Program-made: the position numbers and the translations under genes
Shown: positions 1-8,907 of the stretch, in pieces
How the letters are laid out: every line of letters starts with the position of its first letter
Numbering within the stretch: the stretch's first letter is position 1
From: an uncultured Pelagibacteraceae bacterium
Lineage (GTDB): Bacteria > Pseudomonadota > Alphaproteobacteria > Pelagibacterales > Pelagibacteraceae
Assembly (NCBI GenBank): GCA_902517535.1
Contig: CABYCK010000005.1
Location: forward strand, 1-52,935
Length of the DNA: 52,935 nucleotides
Direction of reading: 5' to 3'
The notes under the pieces: model-generated
Seen by the model: the letters and a program-made list of their open reading frames with translations, nothing else
What the model was told of the DNA's origin: nothing
Databases searched by the model: none

Positions 1-205
1 CGATGCTTAGTATATTATTTTTAACCGTTTTTGGCAAACTATCTGCAACGGGGCAGTTAGGTGTTGTTAAAGTCATATCAATTTTAACAATATTATTTTC
101 TATTTCTATTTTATAAATAAGCCCAAGTTCATAAATGTTTACTGGGATTTCAGGGTCGTAAATTTTTTTTATCTCTTTTATAATTTTATCTTTTAAGTTG
201 TCCAT
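1..205 (-). CDS. sufT: SufT-like DUF59/MIP18 family Fe-S assembly protein (3' end cut by window)
   Basis: Translating the minus strand from the ATG at 205 gives a protein beginning MDNLKDKIIKEIKKIYDPEI and containing DPEIPVNIYELGLIY followed by TLTTPNCPVAD. This is the N-terminal half of the DUF59 (MIP18) fold, including the Thr-rich loop with the conserved Cys. Family members help mature or deliver Fe-S clusters. It overlaps the end of sufU by 20 bases and is the last visible gene of the suf operon, the usual place for such a gene in alphaproteobacteria. The gene continues beyond base 1, so its full length and any C-terminal extension are unknown. The family assignment is strong; the name sufT rests on context. 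Confidence 0.85.
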   Translation of the reverse strand, partial: MDNLKDKIIKEIKKIYDPEIPVNIYELGLIYKIEIENNIVKIDMTLTTPNCPVADSLPKTVKNNILSI

Positions 206-653
206 AGTTATCTACTTTTTCATTAAGAGCTGAGAGCACTGTATGCCAAGCCATTGTTGCGCATTTAATTCTCATTGGAAATTCCTGAACACCTGATAAA
301 GAGTTGATCGTAGTAATCTGATCATCTGAGAGACTATTAATAGTAATTTTAGTTTTATGAGTAAGCATTTTTAAAAAATCAGATATGATTTTTTTTGTAA
401 AAGACAAATCTTTTCCTTTTAAAGTATCTGTTAATATTGATGCTGAAGCTAGAGAAATTGCACATCCTTCTCCTTCAAAACTTAATTCTTTTATATTCTT
501 ATCTTGATCTAAATTTAAAAAAATATGTACTTTATCTCCACACAAAGGATTGTGAGCTTTAGCATCGTGATTATATCCTTCGCATTTACCTTTATTACGA
601 GGATTTTTAGCATGGTCTAAAATTATTTCTTGATATAATTCTTTTAATTCCAT
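186..653 (-). CDS. sufU: SufU-type Fe-S scaffold / sulfur-transfer protein
   Basis: A 155-residue NifU_N (IscU-like) protein. The three conserved Cys of the family are visible: C38 in NPLCGDK (with D40), C64 in GEGCAIS and C131 in RIKCATM. The stretch between C64 and C131 is longer than in IscU, which is the SufU hallmark. In studied SufU proteins these residues bind zinc and accept persulfide sulfur from SufS, passing it to SufBCD. Here the gene lies directly after sufS with no intervening base, which fits that partnership. No iscU/iscA/hscBA genes are visible around it. The main alternative is a true scaffold role, which sequence alone cannot exclude. Confidence 0.93.
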   Translation of the reverse strand: MELKELYQEIILDHAKNPRNKGKCEGYNHDAKAHNPLCGDKVHIFLNLDQDKNIKELSFEGEGCAISLASASILTDTLKGKDLSFTKKIISDFLKMLTHKTKITINSLSDDQITTINSLSGVQEFPMRIKCATMAWHTVLSALNEKVDNYGQLKR

Positions 654-1871
654 TTAAATTTTAAAAACTTTCTTACAATTATCAATTGCTTTACATAAAA
701 TATCTATGTCATCTTTCGAGTTGTAAACTCCAATAGACGCTCGAGCAGTAGCTGAAATTCCTAACTTATCGTGTAAAATTTGACAACAATGATGACCTGC
801 TCTTATTGCAACTCCATCTTCATCTAAAATTGTAGCGATATCATGAGGATGAACTCCTTTCATCGTAAAACAAATAACAGAACCTCTTACTTTTGGATTG
901 CCAATTAAATTAATTGAATTATTTTTTCTTAATTTTTCAATACCGTATTCAAGTATTTCGTTTTCATGTGTTTGAATATTCTTAATTCCTAAATTTTCAA
1001 TAAACCTGATGGACTCGGAAAAAGCTACAACTTCTGCTGTTTGCATTGTGCCTGCTTCAAATCTTGTAGGAGAATTTGCAAAAATTACATTGTCTTTTAA
1101 AACTTCACTAATCATACCTCCACCACCTTGGTAGGGAGGTAATACGTCTAACCACTTTTTTTTTGCAAAAAGTATTCCTAATCCATTTGGACCATACATT
1201 TTATGACACGATATAGCGTAAAAATCACATCCTAATTCCTCCATATCTATTTTTAAATGTGGAGCTCCTTGGGTTCCATCTACTAAAACTGGAATATCTT
1301 TCTCTCTTGCTAAATCAACAATTTTTTTTATCGGCATAATAGCTCCGGTTACATTTGAAATGTGAGTTATAGCTATAATTTTTGTTTTAGAATTTATAAG
1401 TCTTTTAATTTCATCAATTTCAACTTCTCCTCTCTCATTAACAGGTGCAAATTTAATTTTTGCTCCTTTTTTTTGTCTTAAAAAATGCCAAGGGATGTAA
1501 TTTGAATGATGCTCCAATTCTGTTGTAAGGATTTCGTCACCTTTACTTATAAATTTTTCACCATAAGAGGAGGCAATTAGATTGATTGACTCAGTTGCTC
1601 CTTTGGTAAAAACGATTTCCTCTCTATGTTTTGCATTTATATAATTTTTAACCTTATCTCTGGAGTCCTCAAATCTATTGGTTGCTTTCACAGCTAAAGT
1701 ATGAACGCTTCTGCCTACATTAGAAAACTCCGTTTCATAAAAATTTGCCATCCTATTTATTACTATTTGAGGTTTTTGAGAGGAATTTGCGCTATCTAAA
1801 TAAACCAAAGGTTTGCCATTAATTTTTTGTTTAAATATTGGAAATTCAGATTTAATTTTTTTTATATCCAT
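654..1871 (-). CDS. sufS: Cysteine desulfurase SufS
   Basis: A 405-residue class V aminotransferase-fold enzyme that removes sulfur from cysteine as an enzyme-bound persulfide for Fe-S assembly. The PLP-binding Lys is in AISCHKMYGPNGLG, the PLP-stacking His region is TELEHHSNYIPW, and the catalytic Cys is C362 in RAGHHCCQ. The length and the short active-site loop match SufS (group II) and not IscS or NifS. It is the fifth gene of the operon and overlaps the end of sufD by 20 bases. It probably works with SufU, encoded immediately downstream, since no SufE gene is seen. Confidence 0.96.
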   Translation of the reverse strand: MDIKKIKSEFPIFKQKINGKPLVYLDSANSSQKPQIVINRMANFYETEFSNVGRSVHTLAVKATNRFEDSRDKVKNYINAKHREEIVFTKGATESINLIASSYGEKFISKGDEILTTELEHHSNYIPWHFLRQKKGAKIKFAPVNERGEVEIDEIKRLINSKTKIIAITHISNVTGAIMPIKKIVDLAREKDIPVLVDGTQGAPHLKIDMEELGCDFYAISCHKMYGPNGLGILFAKKKWLDVLPPYQGGGGMISEVLKDNVIFANSPTRFEAGTMQTAEVVAFSESIRFIENLGIKNIQTHENEILEYGIEKLRKNNSINLIGNPKVRGSVICFTMKGVHPHDIATILDEDGVAIRAGHHCCQILHDKLGISATARASIGVYNSKDDIDILCKAIDNCKKVFKI

Positions 1872-3111
1872 TTAATTGATCCGCTAATTTTTTTTTCAAG
1901 AAATTCTTCATTGAGTCACTTTTAATAGACTCGATTACTTCACTAAGAAAACCGTTAACTAATAATTCGACTGACTCATTTTCACTTAAACCTCTTGTCA
2001 TTAAGTAATATATAGAGTCTTTGTCAAGACTGCCTGATGAGGATCCGTGAGAACATTTTACGTCATCTGCATAAATTTCTAACTCTGGTTTTGAGTCAAA
2101 CTCTGATCTTTCACTTAATAAAATAGCTTTACTTAGTTGATATGCGTCTGTTTTTTGTGCAACATCCTTAACAAAAATTTTTCCTTGATAAATACCTTTG
2201 CTTTCTGAATCTAAAACGTTTTTTACTTTTTGATAACTTTTACAATTTGGAGAATTGTGATTAACTCTTGTTTTTATCTCTTGATGATCAATTTTATTTA
2301 GAAAAGATGCTGATTGTAAATTACATTCACAATTTTCACCGTTAAGATTAAACTCTAAATCTAATTTATTAAACTTTAATCCAGACGGAAATATAAAAGT
2401 CGTCAAATTTGAAGCATTAGATAATTCATGCTTCGAGTATTTGTGAAAATATCCAGAACTCTTGTTGTTTTGAACGCAAATATTTTTCAATATTGCTGCT
2501 TTTTCTAAAACTACATTTTCATAAACATTATTAAAAAAATTCTTTTCTGACTGGTTTATAATTAAATTTAGAGTATGTAATTCTGAATTTTTTCCAATTT
2601 TAATCTTATTTTTACTGTTTAGAATTATCTCATTTAAATCATTTGTAAATAAATTATATATTACCAAAATTTTTTTAAATTTATAATTTTCTTCAATTTC
2701 TAAAAAAAAACCTTTGTCAGACAATGCATGATTTAGATTAATTAAGGGATTGTTCTCTTTTCTGTCGGCAAAGTCATTATTTGTGAAAGATTTTAATTTA
2801 ATCTTATCATTTTCCTCAAATCTAAAATCACTAACTGTCAATCTACCATTAATAACAACGATGTAATTGTGTTCAAAATCTTTGATAAAATTAATTTTTG
2901 ATTTTTCTTGCTCTGACGATTTTATGTTTAATTTTGAAAAGTTTTTCGAAACTATCTCTCTAAGATCAGAAAATTTCCAGTCTTCTTGTTTTTTGTTGGG
3001 AAATCCAACATTGTTAAAATAATTTAAATTTTTTAATCTAAAATCTTTTTCCTCTTTTGAGAATTTTCCAATTTTATCTATTTCGTTCAAATTTATCTTA
3101 AAGTTCAACAT
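1852..3111 (-). CDS. sufD: Fe-S cluster assembly protein SufD
   Basis: A 419-residue SufBD-family protein. The recognisable family core is in the C-terminal half: SPNCKSYQKVKNVLDSESKGIYQGKIFV, then DAYQLSKAILLSERSEFDSKPELEIYADDVKCSHGSSSG, containing the conserved Cys and His of the SufD C-terminus. SufD pairs with SufB and the ATPase SufC in the SufBC2D complex that builds clusters. The N-terminal half is divergent and Lys/Asn-rich, as is common in AT-rich genomes. The gene lies between sufC (one base away) and sufS (20-base overlap). It is distinguished from SufB by its weaker N-terminal conservation and its position. Confidence 0.95.
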   Translation of the reverse strand: MLNFKINLNEIDKIGKFSKEEKDFRLKNLNYFNNVGFPNKKQEDWKFSDLREIVSKNFSKLNIKSSEQEKSKINFIKDFEHNYIVVINGRLTVSDFRFEENDKIKLKSFTNNDFADRKENNPLINLNHALSDKGFFLEIEENYKFKKILVIYNLFTNDLNEIILNSKNKIKIGKNSELHTLNLIINQSEKNFFNNVYENVVLEKAAILKNICVQNNKSSGYFHKYSKHELSNASNLTTFIFPSGLKFNKLDLEFNLNGENCECNLQSASFLNKIDHQEIKTRVNHNSPNCKSYQKVKNVLDSESKGIYQGKIFVKDVAQKTDAYQLSKAILLSERSEFDSKPELEIYADDVKCSHGSSSGSLDKDSIYYLMTRGLSENESVELLVNGFLSEVIESIKSDSMKNFLKKKLADQLNGYKKN

Positions 3112-3112
3112 A

Positions 3113-3847
3113 TTAATTAATTCCTTTGTATCCAGTTTTTTCTAATTGAATTGCAAGTTCGCTAGTTCCTGATTTAACTATTTTTCCATCAGCTAATACA
3201 TGGACGAAGTCTGGTTTAATAAAGTTTAATAATCTTTGGTAGTGAGTAATAACTAGAAAAGATTTTTTATCATTTCTTGAAGAATTTACTCCGTCAGCTA
3301 CGATTTTTAATGCATCGATGTCGAGGCCTGAGTCAGTTTCATCAAGAATGACTAGATTTGGTTCTAAAATTTTCATTTGTAAAATTTCATTCTTTTTTTT
3401 TTCTCCTCCTGAAAAACCAACGTTTAGTTGTCTGGATAACATTTTTTCATCCATCCCTAGTTCATTCGATTTTTCCTTTAATATTTTTAAAAATGATAGT
3501 GCGTCCAATTCTTTTTTTCCTTGTGCCTTTCTAACTTTGTTAAAAGATGTTTTAAGAAAATTTCTCGTATTAACGCCTGGTATTTCAGTAGGATATTGAA
3601 AGGCTAAGAAAATTCCTTTTTGCGCTCGCTCGTCAATAGAGATTTCATTTAGGTTTTTTCCTTGGTATTTTAATTCACCCGATACTTTGTATCCTTCTCT
3701 GCCAGAAAGAACATTTGCTAAGGTGCTTTTGCCTGAACCATTAGGACCCATGATTGCATGCAATTCGCCGGGCTTAATATTTATATTCACTCCTTTTAGT
3801 ATTTCTTTGTTGTTAATTGAAGCGCTTAAATTTTTTATGCTTAACAT
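3113..3847 (-). CDS. sufC: Fe-S assembly ATPase SufC
   Basis: A 244-residue ABC-type ATPase. Walker A is GPNGSGKST (34-42), the Q-loop is LAFQYPTEIPG (81-91), the signature is FSGGEKKK (145-152), Walker B is LVILDETDSGLD (165-176) and the switch His is H202 in ITHYQR. The FSGGEKKKNEILQM signature and the ETDSGLD Walker B are typical of SufC and not of transporter ABC subunits. SufC is cytosolic and powers the SufBC2D complex. Its start overlaps the sufB stop by one base (TAATG), so translation is probably coupled. Confidence 0.97.
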   Translation of the reverse strand: MLSIKNLSASINNKEILKGVNINIKPGELHAIMGPNGSGKSTLANVLSGREGYKVSGELKYQGKNLNEISIDERAQKGIFLAFQYPTEIPGVNTRNFLKTSFNKVRKAQGKKELDALSFLKILKEKSNELGMDEKMLSRQLNVGFSGGEKKKNEILQMKILEPNLVILDETDSGLDIDALKIVADGVNSSRNDKKSFLVITHYQRLLNFIKPDFVHVLADGKIVKSGTSELAIQLEKTGYKGIN

Positions 3848-5283
3848 TAGCCTACGCTTCCTTCCAAGCTTATGCCCACAAGCTTTTGAGCCTCAACAGC
3901 AAATTCCATTGGTAATTGCTGTAAGACATCTTTACAAAAGCCATTAACTATAAGACTCACTGCTTCCTCTTGATTTAATCCTCTTTGATTACAATAAAAT
4001 AATTGATCTTCATTAATTTTTGAGGTCGTTGCCTCATGTTCAATAGTCGATGAAGAATTTTTATTCCTTATATACGGAATAGTGTGGGCCCCACATTTAT
4101 TACCCATCAATAATGAGTCACATTGAGTATAATTTCTTGAGTTTAAAGCTTTTCTTCCAATATCAACTAGTCCTCTATAAGTATTATCGGCTTTTCCAGC
4201 TGATATACCTTTTGAAATAATTTTACTTTTTGTATTCTTTCCTAGATGAATCATTTTTGTTCCTGTATCAGCTTTTTGGTGATTGTTAGTGATGGCTATT
4301 GAATAAAATTCTCCAACAGAATTGTCTCCTTGTAAAATACAGCTAGGATATTTCCAAGTTATAGCAGAGCCTGTTTCAACTTGTGTCCAAGAAATTTTAG
4401 AATTTTTTCCTCTGCAAGCTCCTCTTTTTGTTACAAAATTATAAATACCGCCTACTCCATTTTTATCACCAGGGTACCAATTTTGAACTGTAGAATACTT
4501 TATTTCAGCGTCATCTAAAGCTACTAGTTCAACATTAGCAGCGTGTAATTGATTTTCGTCTCTCATGGGGGCAGTGCATCCTTCTAGATAACTTACGTAA
4601 CTACCTTTGTCTGCAATTATCAAAGTTCTTTCAAATTGACCGGTTTCAGAAGCATTAATTCTAAAATATGTAGATAATTCCATAGGACATTTTATGTTGG
4701 GAGGTATGTATACAAAAGATCCATCAGTAAAAACTGCAGAATTCAGGGTAGCAAAATAATGATCAGTTATTGGTATTACAGATCCTAAATATTTTTTTAC
4801 TAGCTCGGGATGTTTTTGTATAGCCTCTGAAATTGGACAAAATATAATACCTTTTTTAGTCAATTCATCTTTAAAAGTTGTAGCCACTGAAACTGAATCA
4901 AACACAGCGTCTACTGCGACTCCACTTAATTTTTTTTGTTCATTTAAAGGAATTCCAAGTTTTTTATAAGTTTCTATAAGTTTTGGATCAATTTCGTCTA
5001 AACTCTTAGGTTTGTCTTTCATACTTTTTGGGGCAGAATAGTAATATAAATCTTGATAATTAATTTTTGGAAACTTTGGTTTTTGCCAATTTGGTTCTTT
5101 TAATTTTTTAAGCCTGTTAAATGCTTTTAATCTCCAATCTAACATCCATTTAGGCTCTTTTTTTATTTTTGAAATAAAGTGAATTGTTTCCTCTGAAAGC
5201 CCTTTTGGAGCTTTAATATTTTCAATATCGGTTGTAAAACCATATTTGTACTCTTGATTATTTTGTAAATCTTGATTTTTCAT
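3847..5283 (-). CDS. sufB: Fe-S cluster assembly protein SufB
   Basis: A 478-residue SufB, the usual length. Typical blocks are visible: YYYSAPK near residue 80, [20 protein letters not shown] mid-protein, [20 protein letters not shown], and the C-terminal [20 protein letters not shown]. SufB is the main scaffold subunit of SufBC2D. It is the second gene of the operon, one base after iscR, and ends overlapping the sufC start by one base. No truncation or frameshift is seen. Confidence 0.97.
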   Translation of the reverse strand: MKNQDLQNNQEYKYGFTTDIENIKAPKGLSEETIHFISKIKKEPKWMLDWRLKAFNRLKKLKEPNWQKPKFPKINYQDLYYYSAPKSMKDKPKSLDEIDPKLIETYKKLGIPLNEQKKLSGVAVDAVFDSVSVATTFKDELTKKGIIFCPISEAIQKHPELVKKYLGSVIPITDHYFATLNSAVFTDGSFVYIPPNIKCPMELSTYFRINASETGQFERTLIIADKGSYVSYLEGCTAPMRDENQLHAANVELVALDDAEIKYSTVQNWYPGDKNGVGGIYNFVTKRGACRGKNSKISWTQVETGSAITWKYPSCILQGDNSVGEFYSIAITNNHQKADTGTKMIHLGKNTKSKIISKGISAGKADNTYRGLVDIGRKALNSRNYTQCDSLLMGNKCGAHTIPYIRNKNSSSTIEHEATTSKINEDQLFYCNQRGLNQEEAVSLIVNGFCKDVLQQLPMEFAVEAQKLVGISLEGSVG

Positions 5284-5284
5284 T

Positions 5285-5704
5285 TTAATAATTTTGATTT
5301 TGTTTCACTAAATCTTGTAACTTTATTTTTTCAAAGAAACCATTAATATGTTGATCCAGTTGATCCCATAAATTATGCGTAATACATTTCGATGATTTGT
5401 TGTTACAACCTTTTTTTGAATTTTTTTTACAACTTAACATTCTGACTTCTTCATCAACTGCAAATATTATATTTGATAATTTTATTTCTGTAGCAGGTTT
5501 TTCCAAAATATATCCCCCGTTGGCCCCTCTTACACTTTTTACTAATTTTTTTCTTTTAAGTTTAATAAAAATTTGCTCTAAGTAAGCAAGAGAAATATTT
5601 TGTCTTAAAGATATTTCGGCTAAACTTATCGGACCTACACTAGTATTTAGAGCTAAGTCAGCCATAGCCATTACAGCATATCGTCCTTTAGTAGTGAGTT
5701 TCAT
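5285..5704 (-). CDS. iscR: Rrf2-family Fe-S regulator IscR
   Basis: A 139-residue Rrf2 regulator beginning [19 protein letters not shown], with a winged helix-turn-helix and the wing [14 protein letters not shown]. The likely [2Fe-2S] ligands are C92, C100, C107 and H110. The CITHNLW block corresponds to the CLTHALW block of E. coli IscR, so this is IscR and not the related RirA. The Cys spacing (C-x7-C-x6-C-x2-H) is longer than the E. coli C-x5-C-x5-C-x2-H. It heads the suf operon and a good IscR operator lies upstream, so autoregulation of the whole operon by cluster status is likely. The operator link is inference. Confidence 0.93.
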   Translation of the reverse strand: MKLTTKGRYAVMAMADLALNTSVGPISLAEISLRQNISLAYLEQIFIKLKRKKLVKSVRGANGGYILEKPATEIKLSNIIFAVDEEVRMLSCKKNSKKGCNNKSSKCITHNLWDQLDQHINGFFEKIKLQDLVKQNQNY

Positions 5705-5736
5705 AAATTAGTGTTGTAATACAATAATTTTAACTC

Positions 5737-5761
5737 AATTCCTACTACTTTAGTCGGGTTT
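5737..5761 (-). promoter_or_regulatory. Probable IscR type-1 operator upstream of iscR-suf
   Basis: On the minus strand this 25-base stretch contains CCCGACT, four bases, then AGTAGG. It follows the E. coli type-1 IscR consensus (ATASYYGACT, four bases, AGTCRRSTAT) with few mismatches, including the imperfect inverted repeat CCCGACT/TCCTACT. It sits about 33-57 bases upstream of the iscR ATG. It would cover a candidate -35 element (GACTAA) that lies 17 bases upstream of a TAAAAT -10 box. Holo-IscR bound here would block polymerase, giving negative feedback. The match was read by eye; binding and the promoter boxes are inferred. Confidence 0.6.
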
Positions 5762-5836
5762 AAAAAAATTTATTTGACGCATTAAAACATGTTATAAAGA
5801 CTATCTTTTTTTTGAAATTAATAATCATTATTAAAA

Positions 5837-6493
5837 ATGAAACCAAAAAGTTTAGAAATTTTTATACCAGGACCAGCGGGAAGACTTGAGGCCAAATATT
5901 ATAAAAATCCCAAATTTGGATCACCAGTTGCAATTGTTTTGCATCCTCACCCTCAATATGGAGGAACAATGAATAATAAAATTGTTCAGTCAATGTATAA
6001 TATTTTTTTACAAAATGGATTTTCAGTAATTAAAGTAAATTTTAGAGGTGTAGGTAAAAGTGATGGTGTTTTTGATAATGGTCAAGGAGAACTTTCAGAT
6101 GCGGCAGCAGCTCTAGATTGGATTGAAAGACAAAATTTAGATTATAGCCAATGCTGGGTATCTGGTTTCTCCTTTGGTTCGTTGATATGTATGCAATTAA
6201 TTATGAGAAGACCGGAAGTAAATAATTTCATAGCAATATCTCCTCAACCAAATGTTTATGATTTTTCTTTTTTAGCTCCTTGCCCAACATCAGGGCAAGT
6301 TGTGTATAGTGAAAATGATGAGTTAGTTACTAAAGAAAGTATCATAGAACTTGATAATAGAATTAAAAATCAAAAGGGTGTTGAAGTTATTTTTTCAAAA
6401 ATAAAAAATTCAAATCATTTTTTTAAAAATAAAGAAAAAGAATTAGCTTTAGAAGTTGAAAAATATATTAAAGAAAAGACTGCCCTTATCTAA
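5837..6493 (+). CDS. Alpha/beta hydrolase (COG2945-type)
   Basis: A 218-residue alpha/beta hydrolase with HPHPQYGGTMNN near residue 36, NFRGVGKSDG, the nucleophile elbow GFSFGS (GxSxG), an Asp in SENDELV and a late His in NSNHFFKN that completes the catalytic triad. This pattern matches the small COG2945 family, whose natural substrate is not established. There is no signal peptide, so it is probably cytosolic. It is divergent from iscR, and a hydrolase of this type beside iscR/suf is a recurring alphaproteobacterial arrangement. It ends with an 8-base overlap with the convergent anmK. I cannot name a substrate. Confidence 0.85.
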   Translation: MKPKSLEIFIPGPAGRLEAKYYKNPKFGSPVAIVLHPHPQYGGTMNNKIVQSMYNIFLQNGFSVIKVNFRGVGKSDGVFDNGQGELSDAAAALDWIERQNLDYSQCWVSGFSFGSLICMQLIMRRPEVNNFIAISPQPNVYDFSFLAPCPTSGQVVYSENDELVTKESIIELDNRIKNQKGVEVIFSKIKNSNHFFKNKEKELALEVEKYIKEKTALI

Positions 6494-7610
6494 ATTTAAT
6501 AATCTCTCCTCCTGAAACAGGTTTTTTACAACCAGTGGTGTTAGGAAAAGAAATGGGTAATTTTAATATTGACCTTATTGCAAGAAAAGCAAATGCTTGA
6601 GACTCTATAAAATCACCATTAATTCCATAATCGTCAATAGGTTTGATAACTTTACTTGAAGAAATATTTTTTTTAATACATTCAATTAAAAAATTATTTT
6701 TTCTACCACCACCACAAGTAATAATTTCAATATTTTCATTTTCTGAACTGCCAAATGTAGATTTCAATGAATTTCCTATTACACTTGCTGTAAAACTTGT
6801 TAAGGTTGCTGCTCCATCCTCTAGCGACAATCCTCTGGCAAACGAAATATCAAAATCTTTTACATCATAAGATAAAATATCCTGATCAGGTTTATTTGAA
6901 AACAATTCCTGAGCTTGTTCAAATATTATTTCGTTTATCGTCCCTCTGGAGGCTAGGTTCCCATCTCGATCAAATTTATCTTGAGAATTACATCGTATCC
7001 AAGCATCAATCATGCAATTACCTGGTCCAATATCTCTACTAAAAAAATTTTGAGTTTTTACAAGGTTGTTTATTAAAGTATAGTTTGAAATACCTCCGAT
7101 ATTTAAAAAACATACTGGTAGCTTCAATTTTAATTGTTTTGAAATTAATAGATGGAATATAGGAGACAAAGGAGCACCTTCTCCTCCATTCTTTAAATCT
7201 TCATTTCTAAAATTAAATACTATATTTTTTTTTGTCAATTGAGACAAAAGTCTTCCATCACCAAGCTGTAGAGAAATCTTTTCTTTGCCATTATGGTAAA
7301 TTGTCTGGCCGTGAAAACCAATTAGTTCAATTTCGGACTCCGTTCTAATTTCATGTATAACTTTTGCATGAAATATTGTTATTTTTTTTTCTAATTTTTC
7401 AATCTCTTTGTGAAATTTCTTTAAATCTTCTTTTGAATTAATTTTTTCTCTTAACCTATGTATATTTTGAAAAATATCATTATCATATTCAAAATATTTA
7501 TCTTTGATAACCTTAAATTTCGTGTCTCCATCAGATTTTATTATAGAAGCATCCACCCCATCTCCTGAAGTGCCGCTCATTAAACCCAAAGATGTGTATT
7601 CTTTGACCAT
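6486..7610 (-). CDS. anmK: Anhydro-N-acetylmuramic acid kinase
   Basis: A 374-residue AnmK. The N-terminal ATP-binding loop GLMSGTSGDGVDASI, the FHGQTI block, NIGGISNYT and GPGNCMIDAWI are all family signatures. The enzyme opens the 1,6-anhydro ring of anhydro-MurNAc and phosphorylates it, returning peptidoglycan turnover sugars to metabolism in the cytosol. It is divergent from tyrS with 55 bases between them, as in many alphaproteobacteria, and its last 8 bases overlap the end of the hydrolase gene. Length is normal and nothing is missing. Confidence 0.95.
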   Translation of the reverse strand: MVKEYTSLGLMSGTSGDGVDASIIKSDGDTKFKVIKDKYFEYDNDIFQNIHRLREKINSKEDLKKFHKEIEKLEKKITIFHAKVIHEIRTESEIELIGFHGQTIYHNGKEKISLQLGDGRLLSQLTKKNIVFNFRNEDLKNGGEGAPLSPIFHLLISKQLKLKLPVCFLNIGGISNYTLINNLVKTQNFFSRDIGPGNCMIDAWIRCNSQDKFDRDGNLASRGTINEIIFEQAQELFSNKPDQDILSYDVKDFDISFARGLSLEDGAATLTSFTASVIGNSLKSTFGSSENENIEIITCGGGRKNNFLIECIKKNISSSKVIKPIDDYGINGDFIESQAFAFLAIRSILKLPISFPNTTGCKKPVSGGEIIKFR

Positions 7611-7637
7611 ATTTTTATTTATTTATAATAATTTTTG

Positions 7638-7643
7638 TATAAT
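7638..7643 (+). promoter_or_regulatory. Candidate -10 box for tyrS
   Basis: A perfect TATAAT preceded directly by TG lies 22 bases before the tyrS ATG, inside the 55-base gap to anmK. A convincing -35 is not visible (TTATTT at 7615-7620 is weak). The resulting transcript would have a very short leader. Assigned by eye only. Confidence 0.45.
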
Positions 7644-7665
7644 AGTGGATTAAAAAAATTGTTCT

Positions 7666-8907
7666 ATGAAAAATGCCTTTTTATTAGAAATGCAATCACG
7701 AGGTTATCTAAATCAATGCACAAATTTAGATAGATTAGACGATATCTGTAATAAGCAGAAGATAACAGCTTATATTGGCTTTGATTGTACGGCTAGCAGT
7801 CTACATGTGGGAAGCCTATTGCAAATAATGATTATTAAATTAATGCAAAAACATGGGCATCGTCCAATTATTCTTTTAGGAGGCGGAACAACTTTAATAG
7901 GTGATCCTTCTGGTAAAGACTCTACAAGAAAAATTTTGACACAAAAAGATATTCAAAAGAATATAAAAAGCATAAAAAAAGTTTTTTCTAAAATTTTAAA
8001 TATGTCAAATAAAAAAACTAAACCGATATTTGTTGATAATTTTAATTGGTTACAAAAATTGAATTACATCGATTTTTTAAGAAATGTAGGAAGTCATTTT
8101 ACAATTAATAAAATGCTAACTTTTGATAGTGTTAAATTAAGATTAGAGAGAGAACAGTCTTTAAGTTATATGGAGTTTAATTATATGATTTTACAAGCTT
8201 ATGATTTTTATCAATTATTTAAAAAGAACAATTGTTTATTACAAATAGGTGGTTCTGATCAATGGGGAAATATAGTAAATGGAGTAGAATTGATAAGAAG
8301 AATGCTTCAAAAAGAGGCTTACGGCCTTACCACCCCTTTAATAACTTTAGCTTCAGGAGCTAAAATGGGGAAATCTGAAAAAGGAGCTGTATGGTTAAAT
8401 GAAAATTTATTTTCTTCATACGAGTATTGGCAATTTTGGAGAAATACAGATGATAGAGATATAGAAAATTTTTTAAAGTTTTTTACAGAAATAAAAGTAT
8501 CTAAAATTGAAGAATTGATGCGAAGCGAAAAAAATATTAACAATCTAAAAATATTGCTAGCTAATGAAGCAACTAAAATGCTACATGGACCATTATCTGC
8601 AAAGAAAGCTGAGTCGACAGCGAAGAAAACTTTTGAAAGTGGTGGTTTTGGAAAAGATTTGCCAGAAATAAAATTAAAAGAGAGTCATGTAACAAAAGGT
8701 ATAAATATTCTAGAACTGCTATCTTCAAACAATATAATGACTTCTAAAAGTGAAGCTAGAAGAGCAATCAAAAACAGAGCCATTAGAATAAATAATTTAA
8801 TTATTTCTGATGAAAAAAAAGTATTAGATATAACTGATTTTAATAATGAAAAAATTTTAAAAATATCTTTTGGCAAAAAAAAACATTATTTAATTAAAAT
8901 TATTTAG
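7666..8907 (+). CDS. tyrS: Tyrosyl-tRNA synthetase
   Basis: A 413-residue class I synthetase. The HIGH-like motif is LHVGS in YIGFDCTASSLHVG, the tyrosine-binding region includes YDFYQLF and GGSDQWGN, and the KMSKS-like loop is KMGKS near residue 230. The C-terminal S4-like RNA-binding domain covers roughly residues 345-410 (SKSEARRAIKNRAIRIN). Length and architecture are standard for the bacterial enzyme. The stop codon is inside an 8-base overlap with the convergent AsmA-like gene. Confidence 0.96.
   Translation: MKNAFLLEMQSRGYLNQCTNLDRLDDICNKQKITAYIGFDCTASSLHVGSLLQIMIIKLMQKHGHRPIILLGGGTTLIGDPSGKDSTRKILTQKDIQKNIKSIKKVFSKILNMSNKKTKPIFVDNFNWLQKLNYIDFLRNVGSHFTINKMLTFDSVKLRLEREQSLSYMEFNYMILQAYDFYQLFKKNNCLLQIGGSDQWGNIVNGVELIRRMLQKEAYGLTTPLITLASGAKMGKSEKGAVWLNENLFSSYEYWQFWRNTDDRDIENFLKFFTEIKVSKIEELMRSEKNINNLKILLANEATKMLHGPLSAKKAESTAKKTFESGGFGKDLPEIKLKESHVTKGINILELLSSNNIMTSKSEARRAIKNRAIRINNLIISDEKKVLDITDFNNEKILKISFGKKKHYLIKII

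Noticed and set aside
3318-3599. Plus-strand open frames inside sufC and many similar ones across the window
   Set aside because: They are antisense shadows of well-supported genes, with no family resemblance and no independent context.
5762-5836. TTGACG promoter for the hydrolase gene with TATAAA as -10
   Set aside because: The two boxes are only 13 bases apart, too close for a sigma-70 promoter, and no better pair was found.
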